Source: an uncultured Bacteroidales bacterium
Lineage (GTDB): Bacteria > Bacteroidota > Bacteroidia > Bacteroidales > UBA932
DNA length: 64,000 nucleotides
Assembly (NCBI GenBank): GCA_900320185.1
Contig: ONRD01000003.1
Location: forward strand, 62,001 to 126,000
Direction: 5' to 3'
Shown here in pieces: positions 35,936-43,387 of this stretch (positions within the stretch are counted from its first letter, which is position 1; the number at the start of each line of letters is the position of its first letter). The notes beneath the pieces are model-generated. The model searched no databases. It had not been told where the DNA came from and saw only the letters and a program-made list of their open reading frames with translations. The position numbers and the translations under genes were made by a program.

Positions 35936-38533
35936 ATGAGCAAGGATATACTCAAAAAGGTCGGGATATTCGCCGGGATAGCACTGTTCTTCCTGGGACT
36001 GTCGTATGCTTTCGTCCCGCAGGTGCTCTCCGGGAAGATCATAAACCAGTCCGACATCACCGGCTATACCAACATGTCCCATGAGACCGTCACCTGGAAC
36101 GCAGGACATCCGGAGGACCCTGCCAAATGGACCGACGCCATGTTCGGCGGCATGCCGACGACGTCCTTCCAGCAGTACCACGACGGAGACTGGACCCATC
36201 CCCTGTACAAGGTCCTGATGCTGGCCAAGAGGCCGGCCTCCTTCCTGTTCATCTCCCTAGTAGGGGCCTTCCTCCTGATGCTTTCCCTCGGAATCGACGT
36301 CCTTGTGTCGGTAGTCGGTGCGATTGCGGTTACGTTCTGTTCCTACAACCTCCAGATCATCCAGGTTGGGCACAACACGAAGATGCAGGCCCTTGCCTTC
36401 CTTCCCTGGGTCCTGGCCGCGCTCATATTCACTTATAAGTCCGCAGTCAAGGATCTGGACGGCAAAGCCTCTTCGGCATGGCGTGAATGGCTTCCCAAGA
36501 CCCTTCTGGGGGCAGTGCTCTTCGGCCTGGCCCTGAGTCTCCAGATCAAGGCCAACCATCAGCAGATCACCTATTATCTCGCCCTGATGATAGCGGTCTA
36601 TGTGGTCTGGCTTTTCCTGACCCTCGTGACCGGCAAGGAAACGAGGCACAAGGCCGGCCGCTTCTTCGCCGCTTCCGGCCTCCTTCTGGTGATAGGACTT
36701 TTCGGAATAGGCACCAATGCGGTCACCCTTGCCCCTTTGTATGAATATACGCCCTACACGATGCGGGGGGGTTCCGAGCTTTCGCATCCCGAAGGGAAGA
36801 CCATCAACTCCGACGGCCTCCAGTTGGACTATGCCACAGCCTGGTCGTACGGCTGGGAGGAACTGCCCAACCTCCTGATACCGAATTTCAACGGGGGCTC
36901 GTCCTCCGGAGCGGTGAATCCCGGGAAGTCAGAAGTGGTCAAGCTTTTCCGCCAGGCGGGGCAGGGCAATGCAAACGAGATGGCAAAGCATCTTCCTCTC
37001 TACTGGGGTCCCCAGCCGTTCACTGCCGGCCCTATGTACATGGGGGCGATAACGGTGTTCCTTTTCCTGCTGGGACTTTTCCTCTACAAGGGGAAGGAGA
37101 AATGGTGGCTTCTTGCCGCCACCGTCCTGGCCGTGTTCCTCGGGCTCGGAAGCAACATGATGTGGTTTACGAAGCTCTTCTTCGACCATGTCCCGATGTA
37201 CAACAAGTTCAGGACGGTCTCGATGGCGATAACCGTGCTTCAGTTCACCCTGCCCATGCTTGGATTCCTGGTCCTTGACAGGATCCTGAAGCAGGAGTAT
37301 TCCAGGAAGGAATTCCTCAAGGAGGGATGGCCCGCACTCGCGCTATCCGCCGGGTTCTGCCTCGTGATGGCCTTGATTCCCGGCCTGGCGGGCTCATTCA
37401 CCGGAGGGAGCGACTCCCAGATGCAGGATGTCGTCGTGGAGGCATTGCGTGCAGACCGCAGGCACCTACTGGTGTCAGACTCCCTGACCTCGATGCTTTT
37501 CATCCTTGCCTCCTTCGGCCTTCTCCTTTGGTCCTTTGCTCCCACGGGCAAGAAGACAGGGATCCCGAGGCGTACGGTTGCCGCCGCAGGCATCGGAATC
37601 CTGGTGGTGGTGAACCTGTTCACGGTCGGCCACCGCTATCTTGGCAAAGACGACTTCGTCACTCCGAAGCAGTGGAAGGGACATTTCAACGCCAGGACGG
37701 TCGACAACCTGATCTTCGAGGACAAGTCCCCGTCCTACAGGGTGCTGGACCTCACCTCGGACATATTCAACGACAATTTCGTCTCCTATCACCACAAGAA
37801 CATAGGCGGTTATTCCCCGGCCAAGCTCCAGCGCTACCAGGACTTGATAGACCGGCATCTGATGCCTGAGTTGAAGACCCTCTATTCCGCCTTGAATTCG
37901 GCCATGAAGGAAGCGACTTCGCAGGAGGACCTGGAGGCCGCAGTACCTTCTCTTCCGTTGCTTGATGCCTTGAACCTCAAGTATATAATCTACAATGGAG
38001 ATTCCGCCCCGATAGAGAATCCGTCGGCCTTCGGTACGGCCTGGTTCGTGGACGACTTCGCTCCGGCCTCGTCTCCCGACGAGGAGATCGAGAAGATCGG
38101 CACCGTGGACCTGAGGACGACGGCCGTGGTCGGGAAGGATTTCGAAGAGTTCATCGTCCCTGCCGCCGCTCCGGCCGATTCTTCCGCCGCCATCGAAATG
38201 GTCTCATATTCTCCCAACGAACTCCGCTACCGTTACCATACGACGGTGCCGCGCACGGCGGTGTTCAGCGAGATCTACTATCCCAAGGGGTGGCACGCGG
38301 AGATAGACGGAATCAATCTGCCGCTCTTCAGAGCCGATTGGATCTTCAGGGCGGCAAATCTTCCTTCCGGAGAGCATGAGATAGTGATGAGGTACGATCC
38401 CGCGGTCTATACCGGCAGCGCAATGGTCTCCATGGCCTCTTCGGCCGGCCTGTTGCTGTTCCTGCTGCTTGCCCTTGCCGGGATGTTCATTCCCGGCGGG
38501 AAGCGCGGAAGCGAGGGGGCAGGGAAAGATTAA
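35936..38533 (+). CDS. YfhO-family polytopic membrane protein
   Basis: The 865-residue protein has an N-terminal membrane helix, a periplasmic loop with HDGDWTHPLYKVL, then about ten further hydrophobic helices (LFISLVGAFLLMLSLGIDVLVSVVG, FLFLLGLFLYKG and others). A large soluble domain near the end (from about residue 560) and a last helix (SMASSAGLLLFLLLALAGMFI) close it. This is the GT-C-like layout of YfhO proteins, implicated in lipid-linked glycosylation of cell-wall polymers in Firmicutes; in Bacteroidetes the role is unknown. Together with the preceding GT4 gene it suggests surface glycan assembly. Its TAA shares TTAA with the stop of the convergent EF-hand gene. Confidence 0.85.
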   Translation: MSKDILKKVGIFAGIALFFLGLSYAFVPQVLSGKIINQSDITGYTNMSHETVTWNAGHPEDPAKWTDAMFGGMPTTSFQQYHDGDWTHPLYKVLMLAKRPASFLFISLVGAFLLMLSLGIDVLVSVVGAIAVTFCSYNLQIIQVGHNTKMQALAFLPWVLAALIFTYKSAVKDLDGKASSAWREWLPKTLLGAVLFGLALSLQIKANHQQITYYLALMIAVYVVWLFLTLVTGKETRHKAGRFFAASGLLLVIGLFGIGTNAVTLAPLYEYTPYTMRGGSELSHPEGKTINSDGLQLDYATAWSYGWEELPNLLIPNFNGGSSSGAVNPGKSEVVKLFRQAGQGNANEMAKHLPLYWGPQPFTAGPMYMGAITVFLFLLGLFLYKGKEKWWLLAATVLAVFLGLGSNMMWFTKLFFDHVPMYNKFRTVSMAITVLQFTLPMLGFLVLDRILKQEYSRKEFLKEGWPALALSAGFCLVMALIPGLAGSFTGGSDSQMQDVVVEALRADRRHLLVSDSLTSMLFILASFGLLLWSFAPTGKKTGIPRRTVAAAGIGILVVVNLFTVGHRYLGKDDFVTPKQWKGHFNARTVDNLIFEDKSPSYRVLDLTSDIFNDNFVSYHHKNIGGYSPAKLQRYQDLIDRHLMPELKTLYSALNSAMKEATSQEDLEAAVPSLPLLDALNLKYIIYNGDSAPIENPSAFGTAWFVDDFAPASSPDEEIEKIGTVDLRTTAVVGKDFEEFIVPAAAPADSSAAIEMVSYSPNELRYRYHTTVPRTAVFSEIYYPKGWHAEIDGINLPLFRADWIFRAANLPSGEHEIVMRYDPAVYTGSAMVSMASSAGLLLFLLLALAGMFIPGGKRGSEGAGKD

Positions 38534-38964
38534 GCCTCTTTCTCTCCCTTGGAGGCTTTCTTCTCCTCGATCTTCTGCTTCAAGGTGTCTATGGCATCCT
38601 CGGCCTTGTCCTTGGCGTCGTCGTAGAAATCTTCAACCTTGTCCTTGGCCTCGGCATAGGCATCCTTTGCCTTGCCGGCGAATTCGGAACCCTTTTCCTT
38701 GGCTGTCTCGAAGGCTGCCTTGCCCTTGTCGGCAAGCTTTCCTCCGGTGAACTGGACCTTCTCCTTGAAGGTGACCTTCCCGTCACCGTCGAGGTCTGCG
38801 GAGTTGATCTTGTCGATCACTTCCTCCGTCCTTTCCTTGGCCTTTCCGTAGGTTTCCTTGGCCTTGTCGGCTACCTTCCCGGCTGCAGCCTGGAGTTTCT
38901 CGCTGAAACTGACCTTCCCGTCTCCGTTGAGGTCGGCGGGGTTCTTCTTGATTTCTTCTTCCAT
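38530..38964 (-). CDS. EF-hand and charged-helix protein (LEA-like), unknown function
   Basis: The 144-residue acidic/basic protein has two 12-residue calcium loops of canonical EF-hand/dockerin form: DLNGDGKVSFSE at residues 11-22 and DLDGDGKVTFKE at 57-68, each with Asp/Asn/Asp at positions 1, 3 and 5, Gly at 6 and Glu at 12. The remainder is almost wholly Ala, Lys, Glu and Asp in helix-forming repeats (KAKDAYAEAKDKVEDFYDD), like LEA or YtxH-type proteins. There is no signal peptide and no cysteine. The gene is convergent with YfhO, sharing TTAA at the stops, and divergent from the phosphatase-esterase gene. Role unknown; calcium binding is inferred from the loops. Confidence 0.7.
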   Translation of the reverse strand: MEEEIKKNPADLNGDGKVSFSEKLQAAAGKVADKAKETYGKAKERTEEVIDKINSADLDGDGKVTFKEKVQFTGGKLADKGKAAFETAKEKGSEFAGKAKDAYAEAKDKVEDFYDDAKDKAEDAIDTLKQKIEEKKASKGEKEA

Positions 38965-39021
38965 TGTACTGAGTGTTTTGTTGGCTTAAATATAGTGATT
39001 TTTTTGACTATATTTACACCT

Positions 39022-41703
39022 ATGAAGACAAGATATGCCATTATCGCCCTCGCCGTCATCCTCCTTGGTTACGGCAAGGCCGCGTACGCCCAGAGGACCG
39101 GTGTCCGTGAAGAAGTGCTCTCCGACTGGAACAAGTCTTCCGGATTGGACTGCATCTATGACTTTTCAAAGAAACACCTGACCCCTGCTCCTAAAGGCTA
39201 CGAGGCGGTCTACATCGGCCATTACGGCCGCCACGGCTCCCGCTATGCCTACTCGGGGGATGCCTACCGCATCATACACGACATGCTCCTTGAAGGATTG
39301 GAGGCAGGCAACCTTACCGCCTACGGCAAGACCCTGCAGGAGAGGATGGTCCCTTTCTGGGAGAATGTCAGGTATCGTGTCGGAGACCTTACCGCGCTGG
39401 GATGGGAGCAGAATGACAGGATCGGCGCGGAGATGGTCAAGGCATATCCGTCCGTTTTCCGTAAAGGGAGTTTCGTGGATGCCTGCTCCTCTCCTTCGGT
39501 CAGGTCCATCCTGAGCATGTCTGCCTGCTGCGGTGCCATCTCCAGGCTGGCTCCCCAGGTGAAAGTCTACGAGCATCAGGGCATGACGGACCTCCAGGCC
39601 ACCCGCCCCAACATGGGCGGCAATCCTTTCAGGTACGAAGGTCCGGAGAGCGTGTTCCCGTACGGTGAAACCTCGAAAGAGTTTTTCCTGCGGCGTTTCC
39701 CCGGGTACAGGGACGTCCTCGCAAGGATATTCAAGGACCCGGACAAGGCTCTCGGGGAGAGGGATCCCTACACCGTTTTCTTCCATCTCTACATGTTCGT
39801 CGCCGGCATGGCTTCGCTGCCCGAGGCGGAAAGGATGGACGTGGACGGATTCTTTACGAAGGAAGAGTTCGCCACCCTTTGGGAAATCGACAACTATGAG
39901 CGTTTCCGGGAATATCATTCCTACCGCACCGCCTGCTCGTCGATAGTGGACGACATGGTCGCGAAGGCGTCCGAGGCCCTTGCCTCCGGAGTGCGCGGAG
40001 CCCATCTCCGCTACGGTCACGACCATGTGGTGATGCCGCTGGAGATGATAATGGACATCGACGGCTTCGATGAGGCGCCCGCCGATGCGGACGACCTTGT
40101 CTATTATTTCCAGACATTCCGGTCGCCGATGGCAGCCAACATCCAGATGGTGCTTTTCAAGCCCGTGCGCGGCTCCGGGGATGTCCTTGCGAAAGTACTC
40201 CTCAACGGGGAGGAGGTCCGTCTGGGCGACCTCCGGGCTTATTCCTGGCCATATTACAGGTGGGAGGACATGAAAGCCTACCTTAAGGAAAGGACTGACC
40301 GCTTCGTGTACCGTGACGGCCGTCCCGAACCGGAACCGGCCCCCGAGCCGGAACCGGAGTACCTGTCTTCGAAGACCACGGTCGCTCCGGGGACGCCGGT
40401 ATGGTCTGCCGCAGACCAGGCCAGGGTGAGGACCGAGGCCTACAGCCACGTCAATTACAATGAAGAAGCCGTTCCTTCCTACACGCTTCCGGACCCGCTG
40501 GTCTTCTCCGACGGGAGGAAGGTGACTTCAAGGAAACAGTGGCCGTCCCGGCGCCGGGAGATCCTGGAAATATTCCAGAGCCAGATGTTCGGAGTCCTTC
40601 CTCCGCCTCACGAGATCTATCTCGAGACCCTTGAAGAGGGTCCCGCGGTCGCAGCGACACCGGCGACCAGGCGGCAGGTAAGGATGTGGTTCTCTCCCGA
40701 CAGGACAGGTCCGAAGCTTGACTGGCTGATCATCACTCCGGACTTCGTCCAGGGGCCTGTCCCTGCGGTGTTGCTGCTCAATTACGGCGGCAACCATGAA
40801 GTGCTTCCCGACAAGCAGATCCTCCTTCCAGAGTCCTGGCTCAGGGAAGCCCCCCACAAGGCTTCGGAGGAGACCAGGGGCCGGCTGAACCACGATTCCG
40901 ACAATCTGACCATATTCCCGGTGAGCATGCTCCTTGCCAGGGGATATGCGCTCGTGACGTGCTGTTACTGTGACATTTCCCCCGATCCGGACCCGCTTCT
41001 CGAGGACAACGGCAAGATCCTTCAGGACACCTTTGCCTACAGCGGCGTTTTCTCTCTCTGGGGAGAGAGGGACCCTTCCAGGGACGACAACACCTCTTCC
41101 CTGATGGCCTGGGCCTGGGGACTCATGAGAGGAATGGACATGATCGAGAAGGACCCTCGCCTGGATGAATCCAGGGTGGTCCTTACCGGATATTCAAGGC
41201 TTGGGAAGGCAGCCCTGGTCGCCGGAGCTTTCGACGACCGTTTCCCGGTCACCGTGCCGATACAGACCGGCGGAGGCGGGGTGCCGCTTGCAAAGAGGCA
41301 CTTCGGGGAGACGATCGCGACCGAGGTTTCTTCCTTCAGGCACTGGTACTGCAGGGCCTATGACAAGTATGCCTACGACACGGCTTCCATGCCTTTCGAC
41401 CAGCACATGCTGCTGAGCTGCTTTGCCCCGAGGGCACTGCTTGTCGAGGGATTCAACCAAGGCTGGTTCGACACCCGCGGAGAGTTCCTTGCCGTCCAGG
41501 CTGCCAGCCCGGTGTGGAAGCTGCTCGGTCAGGACGGTTTGCCCGCTGTGGCCTGGCCCGGGGATTTCGACACTTCGGCGGTAGGGAAGACGCTGGGTTA
41601 CATCCGCCGGGCCGGCGGACACGGGATAGCGTCCATCGACTGGATCCGGATGCTTGATTTTGCCGACGGGGTGTTTTCCGGGAAGGCTACTTCGCGGAAG
41701 TGA
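39022..41703 (+). CDS. Fusion: histidine-type (phytase-like) phosphatase + CE15-like glucuronoyl esterase
   Basis: A single uninterrupted 893-residue frame starts at ATG 39022 with a signal peptide (MKTRYAIIALAVILLGYGKAAYAQ). Residues of about 30-425 are a histidine acid phosphatase like MINPP/phytases: HYGRHGSRYA carries the catalytic His in RHGxR, and RYGHDHVVMPLEM supplies the C-terminal HD. At about residue 434 comes a Pro/Glu linker (RPEPEPAPEPEPEY). The second half is a CE15-like alpha/beta-hydrolase: RREILEIFQSQMFGVLPPP, then the nucleophile elbow GYSRLGKAAL (CE15 typically GCSRxGK) and a late GGHGIAS with a candidate catalytic His. Thus inositol-phosphate hydrolysis and glucuronoyl-ester cleavage (lignin-carbohydrate-type bonds) may be joined in one secreted protein. 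The last 17 bases overlap the convergent DUF1080 gene. Confidence 0.82.
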   Translation: MKTRYAIIALAVILLGYGKAAYAQRTGVREEVLSDWNKSSGLDCIYDFSKKHLTPAPKGYEAVYIGHYGRHGSRYAYSGDAYRIIHDMLLEGLEAGNLTAYGKTLQERMVPFWENVRYRVGDLTALGWEQNDRIGAEMVKAYPSVFRKGSFVDACSSPSVRSILSMSACCGAISRLAPQVKVYEHQGMTDLQATRPNMGGNPFRYEGPESVFPYGETSKEFFLRRFPGYRDVLARIFKDPDKALGERDPYTVFFHLYMFVAGMASLPEAERMDVDGFFTKEEFATLWEIDNYERFREYHSYRTACSSIVDDMVAKASEALASGVRGAHLRYGHDHVVMPLEMIMDIDGFDEAPADADDLVYYFQTFRSPMAANIQMVLFKPVRGSGDVLAKVLLNGEEVRLGDLRAYSWPYYRWEDMKAYLKERTDRFVYRDGRPEPEPAPEPEPEYLSSKTTVAPGTPVWSAADQARVRTEAYSHVNYNEEAVPSYTLPDPLVFSDGRKVTSRKQWPSRRREILEIFQSQMFGVLPPPHEIYLETLEEGPAVAATPATRRQVRMWFSPDRTGPKLDWLIITPDFVQGPVPAVLLLNYGGNHEVLPDKQILLPESWLREAPHKASEETRGRLNHDSDNLTIFPVSMLLARGYALVTCCYCDISPDPDPLLEDNGKILQDTFAYSGVFSLWGERDPSRDDNTSSLMAWAWGLMRGMDMIEKDPRLDESRVVLTGYSRLGKAALVAGAFDDRFPVTVPIQTGGGGVPLAKRHFGETIATEVSSFRHWYCRAYDKYAYDTASMPFDQHMLLSCFAPRALLVEGFNQGWFDTRGEFLAVQAASPVWKLLGQDGLPAVAWPGDFDTSAVGKTLGYIRRAGGHGIASIDWIRMLDFADGVFSGKATSRK

Positions 41704-42307
41704 CGTAGAGGTTGCGGATCTCCATCGGACCTCCTTCGGACTGGAATCCGATGTAGCCCTCCTTGGCTTCGCACACGGCTTTGTTGACAAGGACTCCGTT
41801 CAACCAGGCTTCCAACTGGCCTCCCTTGCAGGAAAACTTCACTTCATTCCATTCACCTACAGGTCTTTCCGGGCTGGATTCAACCAATCTCGGTTTCTTG
41901 TAGAATGGGCCTTCGACGCCTTCCAGGGGAATCCCTCCCATCAGGACTCCCATGTCCTCCGGGGTCATCTGGAACTGGACGCCCAGGGGCCAGACCTTGT
42001 CTTCCCCCTGGAGGAAGTTGAAGATTCCTCCGTCGACGCCCTTTTCTCCGGTCCAGCGCCATTCCAGGCTGAGGGTATAGTCGGAGAAGGACTGTGCCGA
42101 GCGGATGTAACCGAAAGGCATGCCGCTTATCTTGAGGATTCCCTCTTCGATGGTGAATGCGGTGCGTCCCAGGGAATCTTCGTTGACCACCACCTTCCAC
42201 CGGTCCATGGAATCCGATTCGAGGAGGTTGACTTTCTTTTCGCCGCACGAAGCAAGCAGGGTGGCTGCTAATACCGCTGCAGCCAGGTAGATACTTCTCA
42301 TGGTCAT
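41687..42307 (-). CDS. DUF1080 (3-keto-disaccharide hydrolase-like) lipoprotein
   Basis: The product of about 206 residues has a lipobox (ATLLASC). Its jelly-roll matches DUF1080: a WKVVV strand, GRTAFTIEEGILKISG, YTLSLEWRWTGEKGVDGGIFNF, GVQFQM and GEWNEVKFSCKGGQLEAWLNGVLVN. Some relatives cleave or epimerise 3-keto-glycosides; others only bind sugars. Start codons at 42307, 42301 and a TTG at 42313 are possible. It begins nine bases after mrp ends and converges on the fusion gene with a 17-base overlap of coding sequence. Confidence 0.82.
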   Translation of the reverse strand: MTMRSIYLAAAVLAATLLASCGEKKVNLLESDSMDRWKVVVNEDSLGRTAFTIEEGILKISGMPFGYIRSAQSFSDYTLSLEWRWTGEKGVDGGIFNFLQGEDKVWPLGVQFQMTPEDMGVLMGGIPLEGVEGPFYKKPRLVESSPERPVGEWNEVKFSCKGGQLEAWLNGVLVNKAVCEAKEGYIGFQSEGGPMEIRNLYVTSAK

Positions 42308-42316
42308 ATTCAATGT

Positions 42317-43387
42317 TTACTGTTTATCCACTGCTTCGGCGAGCGAGCGGGCAAGGTCCAGGAAAGCCAGTCCGTCGGGACGGGTGGAGAGGGCGGCGGG
42401 TTCGCCGGAGTCACCGCATTCCCTGATGCTCTGCACGAGCGGGATCTGCCCCAGGAGGGGGATGCCGTATTTTCGGGCCATCTCCTTGCCGCCGTCCTTG
42501 CCGAAGATGTAGTACTTGTTGTCAGGAAGCTCTTCCGGAGTGAACCACGCCATGTTCTCCACAAGGCCGAAAACCTTCCGGTTGATGTGTTCGTTGCGGA
42601 ACATGTTCACTCCCTTCTCCACATCCGAGAGGGCCACCGGCTGCGGTGTCGTCACTATCAAGGCTCCCTCCATCGGGATGTCGTTGACCAGCGAGATATG
42701 GATGTCGCCGGTGCCCGGAGGCATGTCCACGAGAAGGAAATCCAGGTCTTCCCAGCGTACCTGCAGGATCATTTGCTTCAGGGCGTTGCAAGCCATCGGG
42801 CCTCTCCAGATCAGGGCCTGTCCCTTCTCGGCGAAATAGCCGATGGACATCCACTTCACACCGTATTTCTCCACGGGGTAGATCACTTCCTTCCCGTCCT
42901 CGAGTTTCTCGGCTTCGGGAATATGCTCCTCTGTGCCGGTCATCAACGGAACCGAAGGGCCGTAGACATCGGCGTCGGCCAGGCCGGTCTTGTAGCCGAG
43001 CCTTGCAAGGGCGACCGCGAGGTTGACGGCTACGGTGGATTTACCGACCCCGCCCTTTCCCGAGGCTATCCCGATGATGTGGCGTACGCAGGCGAGTTCT
43101 TCCATACCGAGGTCGAGGCCTTTTTTCCTGGGGGCTTCTTCCTCCTTCACGATGGCCTTCACTTCAACTTCCGTCCCTTCAGGAGCGTTCCTGATGACGG
43201 CGGCGCGGCTGGCGCCGACAAGATATTCGGTAAGCGGGTCCCTCCGCTTCGGGAAGGCAAGGGTCACGCACACTTTCCCGGGTTCGACGACGATGCTGTC
43301 GACCATCCCCAGTTCAACCAGGTTCCTGCTGCCTTTCGCCGGGTGCACGACCTCGGCCAGCATCAGCATTACATCCCTTTCTTCCAT
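42317..43387 (-). CDS. Mrp/ApbC-type P-loop ATPase (Fe-S carrier family)
   Basis: The 356-residue protein has an N-terminal MIP18/DUF59 domain (residues 1-90) and a ParA-like NTPase with the deviant Walker A IASGKGGVGKST, DADVYGPSVP, LIWRGPM, LLVDMPPGTGDIHIS and TTPQPVALSDVEKG. Mrp proteins bind and transfer iron-sulfur clusters. The C-terminal CPxC pair that binds the bridging cluster in many members is absent: the corresponding stretch reads ENMAWFTPEELPDNKYYIFGKDGGK. Bacteroidetes Mrp proteins often lack it, so cluster ligation may differ. The start codon abuts the stop of the S46 peptidase with no gap, so the two are cotranscribed. Confidence 0.9.
   Translation of the reverse strand: MEERDVMLMLAEVVHPAKGSRNLVELGMVDSIVVEPGKVCVTLAFPKRRDPLTEYLVGASRAAVIRNAPEGTEVEVKAIVKEEEAPRKKGLDLGMEELACVRHIIGIASGKGGVGKSTVAVNLAVALARLGYKTGLADADVYGPSVPLMTGTEEHIPEAEKLEDGKEVIYPVEKYGVKWMSIGYFAEKGQALIWRGPMACNALKQMILQVRWEDLDFLLVDMPPGTGDIHISLVNDIPMEGALIVTTPQPVALSDVEKGVNMFRNEHINRKVFGLVENMAWFTPEELPDNKYYIFGKDGGKEMARKYGIPLLGQIPLVQSIRECGDSGEPAALSTRPDGLAFLDLARSLAEAVDKQ

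Noticed and set aside
39166..40449. An antisense open frame across the phosphatase domain
   Set aside because: The plus-strand phosphatase motifs (RHGSR, GHD) leave no room for a second gene here; composition is a codon shadow.
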